A stretch of 64,000 bases of DNA from Apis mellifera (GCF_003254395.2 NC_037647.1:10235050-10299049); one strand, 5' to 3'; counted from the first letter of the stretch, positions 50,342 to 62,340 are shown. A program made the numbers and translations. The notes: generated by a model from the sequence alone, not told the origin.

Positions 50342-53300
50342 ATGGCTTTGAAAATTCGCGTTCAATCACCGAAGGTAAAATACACAGAAGATTGTATTGA
50401 AGCACAGTACGAGTATCAAACAACGAACGTTACAGAAGACGATACAAAATATACGGTAAGCATACCGAGAATGTTCTTTTTTCCTATAAATTTTTCTTTT
50501 CGATTTAAAATATCATTTAAATTGTTTTCTATTATTACATTTATTAAATTAAAATATTATAGGAAAAATATAATAAAAGAAAATATTTTTTTTATACTTT
50601 TTATCTAATAATAAATTGATCATTGAGCGCGCGCGCAGGCACACACATAATATATACAGGCAGTAATGTTTAACAAATTTTTAATTAAATTGAAAAAATT
50701 ATAATCAAAATGTTTTAATCTTAAATAAAGAATTATATTTGTTAAAAATATATATATTCGAATAATTTTAATTTTTCATACTTGTTCTTTTCCTTCATAG
50801 AAAAACAAATATAATTAAAAATATAATTTCCAAATTATCAAAATTTATTTGTAAGAAAATTTTATGCTAAAATATTATATAATATTGATATAAAATATAA
50901 AATGATGAAAAAATTAATTAATTTAATAATATTCATTTGCATCAAATAATAAGAATTGTAATAAGAATTTTAAAAATTCCCGCTTGTAATGATATATAGA
51001 TTTTTTATTGTTTCATAAATTATTACAATTATTATTAGTATGTAAAGTATTATTTAAAAAAATTAATTCTATATATTTTATATATAAAAATAATAATATT
51101 TAAGATTTAAGAAGAAACTTATTTTTATAAAGCTCTTTTTTAAAAGATTTTAAAAGATTTAAATATTTCAGATCTATTAGATTTATTTAAAGATTTTAAA
51201 ATATTTCTTTAAATTTGTGAAGAAATTTTTTTTTTCAAATTTATGGGTTATGTAAATTTTACATAATTTGTGTAAAAATTATATATAAATATGTATATAA
51301 ATTATAATATAATATGATCATGAAATATAAATGGTAACAATTACTATTAAATAAATTGTAAATATGTTCATATACAAATTTTTTATTAGAAAAAAAAATT
51401 GATATTTAATTTAATCAATACGGTTGGAATTTAATCCAATTTAAGGTTGGAAGGCATTTTTAGAAAAACTGTATAAATATTCAATTTTCAGATTTTGTAC
51501 TTAAAAATTCTTTTTTAGGGGAAAGGAACAAATATATTAAAAAAATGAACAGCTGCTCAAACGCTATGATTTTAATTTTGGAAATGAATTTTTCAATTTT
51601 TGAAAAAAAATAAAGGTTCCTGTATTGTACACCATTGTGTAGCATAAAAAACCTTGGATACAAATATTAACAATTATTACGCGTAATATTATTTACTTTA
51701 AACACTTGAAAATAATATAATTACAGAATATAAACATACATATATATATTGTAATAGGTGACACCTGTATCAACAAAGCTATTAATTAGAACACAACTGA
51801 AAGTTCCAAAACTTGGATTAATGTTAGTAGGATGGGGTGGAAATAATGGCACAACTATTACTGCAGCATTATTAGCAAACAAACTTAAGTTGACATGGGA
51901 CACAAAGAATGGCATTCAAAAAGCAAATTGGTAATTATAATCATTTGATAATAATATATTTTAAAATTTTTTGAATTTAATTATTTATGTAAAACTTTTA
52001 TCTAAATTTCAGGTATGGTTCTTTAATTCAAGCATCTACTATCAGATTAGGCAAAGGAAACAAAGAAGATATATATGTTCCCATGTCTTGGATGCTTCCA
52101 ATGGTAAATCCAGATGATATTCAAATTGATGGTTGGGATATTTCAGACATGAATTTAGCTGATGCTATGCAACGTGCAAAAGTTTTGAACATTAATTTAC
52201 AAAAACAATTAGTAGAACATATGATGCATATGAAACCAAGAAAAAGCATATATTATGCAGATTTTATTGCTGCTAATCAGGTAAATAATGTTTTTAATTA
52301 TATTTTTCTTAAAAATTTTTTTATTCATTATAAATGATATATTCACTATTGATTAATAATTAATATATTAATTATATATACAATAATTGAATATATTTAA
52401 AAAATATATTTGAAAAAAATAATTAAATATTAACAAAGGATCCATATATTTTTAAATTCTTTCAGGAAAAAAGAGCAAATAATGTTATTTCGGGTACAAA
52501 ATTTGAACAATTAGAACAAATTAGAAAAGACATTGTAGAATTTAAAACTTCAAATAAGTTGGATCAAGTAATTATATTATGGACTGCTAACACTGAACGA
52601 TTTTCTGAAATCATTCCAGGTATAAATGATACAGCAGAAAATTTATTAAATGCTATTAAAAAAAGTCATTCAGAAGTTAGTCCTAGTACAGTTTTTGCTG
52701 TAGCAGCTGCTTTAGAAGGAGTAAGTAAAATTTATTGTTTTATAAAATCTTTATAAAATAAAGATATTATTATTATTATTATTATTATTCATAATAATAA
52801 ATAAAATTTATTGATTATATTATTGATTATATTATTGATTATATTATGTTTGTTATTGTTTGTTATTGTTATTGTTTCAGTGTACATATATTAATGGATC
52901 TCCTCAAAATACTTTTGTACCAGGAGCAATAGAATTAGCAGAAAAACATAAAACATTTATTGGTGGTGATGATTTTAAATCTGGCCAAACAAAATTAAAA
53001 TCTGTGCTTGTAGACTTTTTAGTTTCAGCTGGTATTAAACCAGTATCAATTGTTAGTTATAATCATCTTGGAAATAATGATGGGTATAATTTATCTGCTC
53101 CTCAACAATTTCGATCAAAAGAGGTAATATATTAGAAAAATAAAAATAAAATTTTAATATAATATATATTTGTAATATTTCTAATTCTGTTTTTAGATTT
53201 CAAAAAGCAATGTCGTAGATGATATGGTACAATCAAATAAAATTCTTTATCAATCTGGAGAAAAACCAGATCACTGTGTTGTTATTAAATATGTTCCATA

Positions 53301-53754
53301 TGTTGGTATGTGAAAAAGAATATATATATTAAATATTATAGAACATAAAATATTATTATTTTATTTCTTATTAGGTGATAGTAAACGGGCGATGGATGAA
53401 TACACATCAGAAATATTACTGGGAGGACATAATACGATTGTAGTACATAATACATGTGAAGATTCTTTATTGGCAAGTCCAATTATTTTGGATTTGGTTT
53501 TGTTAGCAGAGATTTGCTCACGAATTACTTTCAAAATAGCAGATACAAAAGATGAATTTACTGGATTTCATAGTGTCCTATCCATACTTTCATACCTCTG
53601 TAAAGCACCATTAGTACCACGAGGAACGCCGATTGTAAATGCATTATTCAGACAACGAGCTGCAATTGAAAACATTTTAAGAGCATGTCTTGCATTGCCA
53701 CCTGAAAATAATATGTTACTTGAACACAAAGTTAATTTCAAAAATCAATTATGA
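50342..53754 (+). CDS. Inos: Inositol-3-phosphate synthase
   Basis: Seven exons (50342-50455, 51758-51930, 52013-52280, 52466-52720, 52881-53123, 53197-53305, 53375-53754) give 513 residues, the usual length for the family. The NAD-binding glycine-rich loop is LMLVGWGGNNGTTITAALLAN. Later family blocks are YGSLIQASTIRLG, INGSPQNTFVPG, GGDDFKSGQTKLKSVL, SYNHLGNNDGYNLS and DSKRAMDEYTSEILLGG. The enzyme converts glucose 6-phosphate to 1D-myo-inositol 3-phosphate through an NAD-dependent oxidation, aldol cyclisation and reduction in the cytosol, the first step of inositol synthesis. The start codon (AAAATGGC) is preceded by in-frame upstream sequence, but MALKIRVQSPKVKYTED matches the family N-terminus best. 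Intron 1 is 1.3 kb. Confidence 0.97.
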
Positions 53755-55038
53755 ATTTAAGAAAAAAACATGTGTTTTAAACTAAGGGTATTATTTGCAA
53801 AAAAGGAACGAACAGTATTATTAAAGAATAATTTTAAAAACAGTAAAAAATTAAATATTTTAGAATTTGTATTGTTTACAAGATGAAATTTGTTAGTGTT
53901 TGAAAATCACTTTCATATTTCCTCATTTATTGTTACGAAATTTATATTATTAGCTATAAATAAATATTATTAGTTAATGAGAGATATCATAAAATTATTA
54001 TACAGTATTTGATGTGTGAGAATGTTGTTTATTAGATTTCATAACATTTTATAAGATACAATTGTGATATATATTTTTTTAAACATGACAAATTAAAAAT
54101 ATATATTTTTACAGTAAATAATATTTTGAACAATAAAAAATTATTTTCAAATCAAGATGGGGAGAGAGTTTAATTTTATATATAAAACTTAATTTAGTTT
54201 CATATAAGAAATTCCTGTAACTTACTGTATAGTTCCTTATATTTTTTGTTTAACATTTAATTTAAAGTTTGATCTCATTGTCTGAAAGATGTGGTTTTTT
54301 TGAATAACAATATATATAAAAAGAATGAAAAATGTTGATGTGAATTTACCTGTTATGTGAAAATGTTATGTGAAAATACCCTTATCTTTTTTAGATGTTG
54401 TCGTTTATAAATGAAAATGTTGTCAATAATACCTTTAATATTTATACATATATATGTATATATATATATTATATATATATAATATATATAATATATATAT
54501 ATTATATATATATATATATTGTTTATATATTACGCATTTAAAAATAAATAATTATAAAAAATATTTATTATTTATTTATTTCAATTTAATTCATTAAAAG
54601 TCGAAATTTTTAATGTTTTAATAATCCTTAATAATTCCATAATATCTATATTATAAATTTCAAATATTTTTTTTTATAGATGTTTTTAAGATATCCAGTA
54701 TATCCAAACAGTACAAACTATTTAAGTTATATCTTAAAAATATTTGTAACAATATTTATTCTTAAATAAATATATAATTTTTCTTTTAAAATAATATCTG
54801 TAAGTGTTTTAAAATGTATAAATTAGATATATTTGTGATATAGTGTGAAATCAAAATTTTATTATTACATGAAGTTTGCAACTATAATATTTTTTAAATA
54901 AAATGAAAGATATATAATGATAATGTAATATTTTGATAAAAAATATTTTTATATAATTTATATAAAAAATTTTTCAAGTTTATGATTTATTATATTAATT
55001 TCATTACTTTCAATTATATATTATTAATAATAGTCAAG
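53755..55038. other. 3' UTR of INOS and spacer
   Basis: Composition stays less AT-biased until about 54420, consistent with a 3' UTR of several hundred bases. It is followed by palindromic TA repeats at about 54446-54522 and AT-rich spacer. No gene is seen. Confidence 0.5.
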
Positions 55039-55859
55039 ATGCAAAACGATTATAATCTTTGTAAATTTTCAAAATATAAGAGTACTGCAGGAGAAACAAT
55101 GGGAAATTGGGGATTTTCTAATAGAATTTCAAATTCCGGTCAAGAACTTAAACGTTTGAGATGTTTATTTAACAAAATGGATTCTATGTAAGAAATAATT
55201 TTATTCTTATATAAATTATATTTTATATTATCTAATTTTAATTTTATATTACATTACATATTAAAAATAGATTATAAATAATAATCTATTATAATAATTT
55301 AAATTTATATTAATATTAAATAACAATATAAAAATATAAAATTTAAATTTATTTATAATTTAATTTTATAATATAATTAAATTTAAATTATAAAATTTAG
55401 TATTTATTTTAAAAATATTTTCTTATAACATTATTGAAATTTTCAGGAGAACTACAAAACCAATGATGTGTGTAAAATATAATTATTTATATGATCCAGA
55501 AGCATGGGGTACAAAACCTAGTCCTGAAGAATGTAAACCAATTTGGATGACCTTTCCTATGAGACGACCTCTTATTACATATAGTTCTACTGCTACTATA
55601 CTATTAACTTCAAATTTAAATGAGATTGGAACAGATTTGATTTATCCTATTCCAGGCCGAAGTTATGTATTACAGGGTGTATGTAAAAATTTTTAAGAAT
55701 ATTTAACTATAGTTATTAGTTATATTTAATTAAATATTGAAATATTATTCTCGAGAGAATATAAATGTGTTAAAACTGTTTTTAATACTATTTTTATATT
55801 TTTTAAATTAAAACGTTTTCTTTTTTCTTTAGACAGATAAATGGTATCGATGTAGATAA
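55039..55859 (+). CDS. Small orphan protein (unidentified)
   Basis: Exons 55039-55187, 55447-55678 and 55833-55859 give 135 residues. The start is ATG in AGTCAAGATGCAAAACG. The protein is hydrophilic and has no signal peptide. It has conserved-looking stretches such as GETMGNWGFSNRIS, YDPEAWGTKPSPEECKPIW and LIYPIPGRSYVLQG. If the last intron is retained the protein ends with VCKNF at 55696 instead of TDKWYRCR. I do not recognise the family. It lies at the left end of a group of small, partly Cys-rich orphan genes. Confidence 0.6.
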
Positions 55860-56735
55860 TGAAATGTACCATGTCCTACGCCTCGATGTATTTAATAGCA
55901 GATATTTATGTTCAAAACTAATAATAATGTATGTACAAATAAAATATATATAATATAAATTTTTGTGTTTTTATTTCTTTATATAAATTTGTGTAATAAA
56001 ATTTGTTTTATATATATATATATATATATATATTAAATATTAAATTATTAAACAATTTTTGAATAGTTTTAAAATAAGATTTAATTTTAAAATGTTTAAA
56101 ATTTAAAAATTTTAAAATTGATTAATTTTTTATCTACATTTTTATATATATAATAATGTATATAATACATTATTATATGCACATCGAAAAATTAATATAT
56201 ATTATTAATTTAGATTAATCACAAATAACTATGATAATCATTATTTTGATTATTTGTTATTGTGATAATTAATAAATTTATATTGTTTAATAAATTCATT
56301 AATTTTATATACTTTTTAAATCTCTACTTTATACACATACATTATAATACAGATAATAATTCTGTAATAAATGATACACAAAATATTATTTGAAAAAATA
56401 CGAATACTTTATAAAATATTATAATTTATATATATTTTTTATTTTACAAATTCGCGAAAAAAATTACATTTGTTTTAAGTCAACTTTGAAATTTGTAAAA
56501 AATTGATTAGTATTGCTCATTTCAAGAATGTTAATATATTTATTAATTTAACATTATTTATAGATTGCAACAAAATCCGATCGTTAGAAAATTTATTGTG
56601 AAATTTATCAATCCATTTTTTTTCTTCCAAATTCCAAAATTTTAGTTTATAACTAAAAAAATTTTATAATATGACAAATTAACAGTTCCATTAATTGTGC
56701 TATATTTTTATTAAATATTTTAAAATTGAAACATA
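55860..56735. other. Spacer between two small orphan genes
   Basis: AT-rich. It contains the 3' UTR of the upstream gene, with an AATAAA near 55938, and the promoter region of the next. No other feature is seen. Confidence 0.5.
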
Positions 56736-57975
56736 ATGCAAACTACAACAATTTGTAAAGTAAAAGCAACACCGTCAATATGGTTAGTTTATATATGCAT
56801 ATGTTAGAATATTTACATGTATAATAAAATATGTATTTAAATATTAAAATAATTTTATATATTTTGTTATATAATCATTATTATCGTATTTATGTTACAT
56901 ATTTACATATTTTTTATATTAAATATACTTAGGAAAAGGATTAATTTTTTATAATAAAGAAAATTATAAATATATTTATAAATAATAATGGTTTAAGCAA
57001 AAAATGTAATAATAATAATATGATGAGTATCTTTTCTTCTCTTATTTTTATAAGACTTAAGTTATAACTTAACACTTCTTCTCTTATAAAACATAATATT
57101 TTATTATTTCTATTTTAACTATTTTAATCTCTCTACTTGTTCTTTCTTTGTTAATTTTTTTATTTTCTTTGTTTTTATTTTTCTTTATATTTCTAATATT
57201 TATATATAATTTTTTTTATATATCATTTGAAAGAAATTAATTAATTAAATATTTAAACAGATTTGTATAAAAATTTTTTATTTAGATATTTATAGAAAAA
57301 CTATTTTAATTCGTTTTCGTTGAATTACCATTTTTTAGACTTTTTTAGATTTTTAGACTAATCATCAAACATATTTTTTTATTAATTTTATTAAAAATGA
57401 AATTATATATATATATATAAATGGTAATATAATTATATACCCAAATAAAATCATTTCTTTAAAAATGAAATTAATTTTTATATATTTAATAGTTTTCGTC
57501 CCAAAAGTACTATATCAGAACAGCAGAAAGCATGCAATCAAGAAAAATCGCCAATTATATCAGCATTTCTCATGATCCCATTTGAAGAAAAAATACATCA
57601 CAGAACAAAAGTATCAAATAATTGTAATATAAAAAGTAAAAAAATTTCGAAGGTAAATTGTAATCAATTTGTATTGTGAAATTTAAAAATAACGTTTTTT
57701 TTTAAAAATGATATTTTACTTTATTTATTTACATATAGTTATATGTTGAAAATTAATTTTTATTTCAGCCTACAAATGGGTTAAAATTTCCTGAAATGCG
57801 AAATGGTATTTTATTTACAAGATGTCATTGTGTACATAGAGATGGTCTTCAAGATTCTTGTCCATTAAGTCAATGTCAACAGGAATCTGATTGTTTGGTC
57901 AAGCCATGGCCTAAATGTCCACCAGCAAAATATTTGCAATCTCGACATCCAGAACAGTATCCACCGTTCAAATAA
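56736..57975 (+). CDS. Small cysteine-rich orphan protein with five-Cys motif
   Basis: Exons 56736-56782, 57493-57652 and 57769-57975 give 137 residues, all with GT-AG splicing. The N-terminal half is Lys/Ser-rich and unremarkable. The C-terminal half (residues 87-111) has RCHCVHRDGLQDSC followed by Cys105 and Cys111, then CPPAKYLQSRHPEQYPPFK. The motif C-x-C-x9-C-x4-C-x5-C is spaced exactly as in the long Cys-Pro protein at 58794-61112, and GLQD is shared. There is no signal peptide, so the cysteines may bind metal or cross-link inside the cell. The function is unknown. Confidence 0.7.
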
Positions 57976-58460
57976 TGCGAGATACCAGATATAACAGCGT
58001 ATATATGCAGTATCGATTACGAACAAATATCGATTTAGAAAAACAAAATTTAATTTTAAATAATTTATGGCAGAACATTTGAAAGATACAATTATTTTTT
58101 AATTAAAGATCATTTGTTATATTTTAATTAAAATATAATAAAAATAGTAAAACAATTTATTTATTGTCTATATCATTCTATTTAAAATAAAGTAACTTTT
58201 AGTCCTCGAAGAGCGCAGCTGTAAAAATATATTATATTCAATTTGTATAATTAATAAAAAAAAAATTTATTATCTCCAGAGAAAACTTCAGAGAAAATAA
58301 TATTTTATATATTATGTCTTATCCCATGTATATTTTTTTAAATGTTAATTAATAAAATAATATAATTATTAAAATTAAATTTTCATTTTTATTTCTTTAA
58401 TTTAATTTTAATAATCTTAAATTCAAATAAAAATTAATAAATATATATACACATGAAATA

Positions 58461-58503
<43 letters not shown>

Positions 58504-58793
58504 TAGAAGATATATATATGTAAATATTTTGAAATATATTTTTATATAAAATTTTTATTTTTTATTTGTTTCATGGCATAACATTATAAAAACATCTTCA
58601 ATTTAACAAATAACATTGTTGACAGAAGATATGAAACATATATAATAAAATAAATTTGTAACAAAATGAAAAATGCACAGACTAAAGAATCTAATCAATA
58701 ACCAATATAATAACTGGTAGATAAATTCCGTTATGAAAAGATTGGCACATATAGAAAAAAACATATTGATGGATATATACTGAAACATTTTGT
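57976..58793. other. Convergent spacer with (TA)n repeat
   Basis: 3' ends of the five-Cys orphan gene (+) and the Cys-Pro repeat gene (-). A (TA)n run lies at about 58464-58495. Nothing else is seen. Confidence 0.5.
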
Positions 58794-61112
58794 TTAACAC
58801 GGTGACGGGCACACTGATAAACATGGTGACGGACATAACGTAAGACATGGTGGTGCACATGGTGAACACGGTTGGCAAGGTGGACATGGTGGACATGGTA
58901 AACATGGTGGACATGGAGAACAAGGTGGACATGGCAAACATGGTGGGCATGGCGAACATGGAGAACATGGCGAACATGGTGGACATGGCGAACATGGTAA
59001 ACACGGTAGACATGGTAAACATGGCGAACACGGAGGTGGACATTTTGGTGGACACGGAGGTGGACACGGAGGTGGACACGGTGGTGGACACGGTGGTGGA
59101 CACGCTGTTGCACATGGTGGTAAACACGGTGGTGGACATGGTGGACATGGTGGTGGACACGGTGGTGGACACGGTGGTGGACATGATGGTGGACATGGCG
59201 GTAAACATGGTAAACACGGTGGTAAACATGGTGGTGGACATGGTGGTGGACACGGTGGTGGACACGGCGGTATACATGGTACTACGCATGGTGGCGTACA
59301 TGAAGGTGGACATGGTGGTGGACATGGGACACAAATTTTGAAAGTAGCACAAGGAGGTACGCAAGAAGTAATACAAGGTGAACAAGGTGGACATGGTGGG
59401 CATGGTGGACACGGTGAGCATGGTGGACACGGTGGGCATGATGAACATGGTGGGCATGGTGGACATGATGGGCATGGTGGGCATGGTGGACATGGTAAGC
59501 ATGGTGGACATGGTGGACATGGTGAACATGGTGGACATGGTGGACACGGTGGACACGGTGGACACGGTGAACACGGTGGACACGGTGGGCACGGTAGGCA
59601 CGGTGGACATGGTGGACACGGTGAACACGGTGGACACGGTAAACATGGTGGACATGGTGGACACGGTGAACTTGGTGGACATGGTGAGCATGGTAATTCA
59701 ACGCATATAGGTTTACAAGATTTGCTTGAGCATATCGGGGTCACCATGCAACAAGGTTTGTCCGCGCTTGTATTACATACCAATCTACAATATGCGGCAA
59801 GAGCAGCTTCCCTTGCTTGATCAGCACAATAAAATTTCTTTAAAGCAACTTCCATATCTCCTAATTCAGTTAATTTCAATAACGCACAACGGCCTGGCAT
59901 ACAAACGGGATACAATTTCGTCATACATTCTGGTCTACCCATGCACTCCCACATCATACATCTATCTTGTAGCCCATTCCTTTTGATACATTCACATCTA
60001 TATATAATACTTGTTCGAAAATCATAGCTTTTACATTGTTTAACTGGAATCTGAAATTTAATGTACAAAATTTAATTTCTTATAATTATTACAATAAAAA
60101 TTAATTTTTTCTTTTTTCATAACTTTACAAATTATTTTTAAAATTATTAATTTTTTATATAATAAACTTTTTATATCTTGCATAATATTGTAATGAGTGT
60201 AACATTGAATAGTCAAATTTTTTAAGTTTGAATATATATAAAAAAATTATCGAAATATCAAATTCATATATTTTTTTTTTTCTATTATTCGCTTTCAATA
60301 TTTTTCTTATTTGCATAATAAAAATATAAAGATCGTTTGAATGAAAACTGAGTATAAATTGCAATTAAATTGATAAAGAACACTATTCTACTGATGATGA
60401 AATGTTATAGACTGAATATAAAATGCGATTAAATTGACAAAGGACACTATTCAATTGGTGATGGAATTTTATAAACTGAGTGAAAATTACGATTAGATTA
60501 ACAAAGAACGTTATTCAATTGATCATGGAATCGTATAGACTTTTTAATATAATTTGAAAAAATATACCTACTATCGGATTCATTATAAATTTAAAATGCT
60601 ATTCATTGATTTAAAAGCACTATTGTTGCTTGTTCAAAAATGTTCAACGATATCCAGATAAAAATTTCCATAATTTTATTCACTAAAATATTTTGAAACG
60701 ACTTAAAATATAAATAATTATAAGTTTTATATATATTTGACGAATTTTTAATTGTAATTTTCTCAAAAAAAAAAAAAAATTGTCTAATGGAATTTTGATT
60801 TTTTATTTTTGTCTTATTTTAAATCGTATTATCTTTCTGATCTCAAGTTTATAACGCAAATTTTGACTCACGGTATATTTAAACCAATTTATACTTACAC
60901 AAGGTGCTGCACAAGGTGAACACATAACAGGAGGTGGACATGCTGGCTCATCCCATTCACATGCTTTTCTGTAATAAATGATTTATAAGTTTACTCGTGA
61001 CTGTAATTATAAGATTCCCTTACTTTCTTTCCATAGAACTAATTAAACATTTCAATTGAGCTAATAATTCTCGTCTTCTATCGCAATTTGGATTTTTTCC
61101 ATCGCATGGCAT
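58794..61112 (-). CDS. Cysteine-proline (CPP) repeat protein, Mst/keratin-associated-like
   Basis: Exons in transcript order 61112-61024, 60968-60899 and 60050-58794 give 471 residues. Residues 1-53 are short and Cys-bearing (MPCDGKNPNCDRRRELL). Residues 54-160 form a non-repetitive domain with the five-Cys motif (Cys72, 74, 84, 89, 95; RCECIKRNGLQDRC). From about residue 165 the protein is almost wholly Cys-Pro-Pro triplets varied with Ser and Leu (SPCPPCPPC and similar). No signal peptide is present. The closest analogy is the Drosophila Mst Cys-Gly-Pro proteins of the sperm tail and keratin-associated proteins; that comparison is inference from composition. The second intron is 848 bp and holds a 64-bp tandem repeat. 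The gene starts head-to-head with another Cys/Pro gene. Confidence 0.82.
58800..59695. repeat. GC-rich coding minisatellite (9-bp GGACATGGT-type units)
   Basis: The plus strand reads as imperfect 9-mers (GGACATGGT, GGTGGACAC, GGGCATGGT), which encode Cys-Pro-Pro on the minus strand. Several other frames are also open over long stretches, giving Gly-Gly-His, Met-Val-Asp and His-His-Val type translations. It is the most GC-rich block in the window apart from the CCCT tract. Confidence 0.93.
60348..60539. repeat. Three 64-bp tandem repeats in an intron of the CPP gene
   Basis: Units start at 60348, 60412 and 60476, each opening with CTGA(G/A)T and running through AATTGA(T/C)AAAG(A/G)ACACTATTC-like sequence to a TATA(G/A)A end. 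Each is exactly 64 bp and they differ only by substitutions. The array lies inside intron 60051-60898. Confidence 0.92.
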
Positions 61113-61467
61113 TTTTAACAATGTTTATATTCAAACAACAAAATACAACAAATTTTGATTTTATCCCAGTCTTATAAAAATGATAGAATACGATTTTTTT
61201 TACATATTCATTATATTTTTTGCATATTTTTTACCCAATTAATTTATTATTTGGAACATTGCACTGAAATGATTTTATTCTAAAAAAAACGACAATATCA
61301 TCTGAATATATCTAGTATATAATAAGTGAATGATAATTTTGGATAAACTTCAATTGTTTGATATTCTGTTATCAAAATTTCCGGTTTACAAGAATAATTA
61401 TAAAAGTAATAATTAAGTAAGAAAAATTTAGTAAAAAAAAAAAAAAAAAAGAGAGAAAGAACGTGCA
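61113..61467. promoter_or_regulatory. Putative bidirectional promoter of two Cys/Pro genes
   Basis: The 355 bp separate the start codons of the divergent genes at 61112 (-) and 61468 (+). They must contain both 5' UTRs and at least the core promoters if neither has a distal exon. An A-run (61434-61450) followed by GAGAGAAAG precedes the right-hand ATG. No motif was assigned. Confidence 0.5.
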
Positions 61468-61734
61468 ATGTCTTGCGGAGGAAATACTTTATCATGTTGT
61501 TCACCTTGTTTCCCATCGCCTGTGGTTCAGTACCAGTTACCATCTTGCCCATCGTGTGTATCTTATCCATGTGTTCCACCAATTTGTGTTGCATGCCCTC
61601 CACCATGTAAAATTACCATATGTACGCCACCAGTGCCGTGCGGACCTTGTCCACCGAAATGTATTCCATATTGTCCACCTGCATGCGCTGCAAGATGCCT
61701 AACAAGAGCTACAGCACGCTGCCTTTGTCTCTAA
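61468..61734 (+). CDS. Small Cys/Pro-rich protein (88 residues)
   Basis: A single intronless frame starts MSCGGNTLSCCSPCFPSPVV and ends ARCLTRATARCLCL. About a quarter of residues are cysteine, many as CPP, CPPPC or CGPC, and there is no signal peptide. The frame was chosen over the overlapping +1 frame (61463-61702) because only this one gives the Cys/Pro composition shared with its neighbours. A structural or metal-binding role is inferred from composition only. Confidence 0.75.
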   Translation: MSCGGNTLSCCSPCFPSPVVQYQLPSCPSCVSYPCVPPICVACPPPCKITICTPPVPCGPCPPKCIPYCPPACAARCLTRATARCLCL

Positions 61735-61903
61735 ATGAATTGTTCCATTAGAAGAATATATTTATATATCCATATATATATATATCATTTTTGTCCGTTC
61801 GGCACGAATTTGAAACAATTATATCACATATTATAATTTGAATAATTTCCAATAACATGTTTTGTAATTTTGTTTATAATGAAACTACAGATAATACACA
61901 TAC

Positions 61904-62207
61904 ATGAAACCATATGCAATTAGGTAAAATGTACAGTGAAATACATAAACTTTTATACGAATTAAATAAGTAACATTAAAAACTAAAATATTTTTAATAT
62001 TATTTAAAATATATATTATTATAAAAAGATTTTATTAAACACAGATTTTGCAAGGTTACTATTCCTCCTCCACATGTTCCACCGCCAAAGATATATGTTC
62101 CTAAACGGCCTTGCTCCAGACCTGGTTGTTTTCACGCACCACCACCAAAATGTTGTCTATATATGTATTGGCGTCTTCCATGTAGAGCTGATTGTTTTGA
62201 AGTTTAA
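61904..62207 (+). CDS. Small two-exon Cys/Pro-rich protein (60 residues)
   Basis: A 20-bp exon (61904-61923, MKPYAIR split codon) with a GTAAAA donor joins 62045-62207 after a CACAG acceptor. The product continues FCKVTIPPPHVPPPKIYVPK, then CSRPGCFHAPPPKCCLYMYW and RADCFEV to a TAA stop. The Cys/Pro composition matches the two genes to its left. The exon-1 choice keeps frame and is the only nearby ATG with a fitting donor that I found, but it is short and needs transcript support. The gene could instead be a 3' exon of the 61468 gene. Confidence 0.55.
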
Positions 62208-62340
62208 AATCTTATATGTCATAATGTTAAATTTTTTTATTTTATATTATCAACAAATACAAAGTCTAAAGTCAACACAGATGTATATAATAAATTTTGT
62301 TTCGTGATAAAATTGTCTTTTATATATTATACATATTAGA

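Noticed and set aside
51481..51663. 60-residue minus-strand frame inside INOS intron 1
   Set aside because: Short, Phe/Lys-rich and without recognisable motifs; probably chance.
58603..59691. 362-residue minus-strand frame of Ser-Thr-Met/Val repeats
   Set aside because: A shifted frame of the same repeat, with no spliced complex N-terminus.
59338..59820. Plus-strand Gly-Gly-His repeat frame and Met-Val-Asp frames
   Set aside because: They are antisense to the Cys-Pro repeat exon, which continues into a spliced, complex N-terminal domain; the antisense frames do not.
61463..61702. 79-residue frame overlapping the 88-residue Cys/Pro gene
   Set aside because: Out-of-frame shadow; lacks the Cys/Pro composition of the neighbouring genes.
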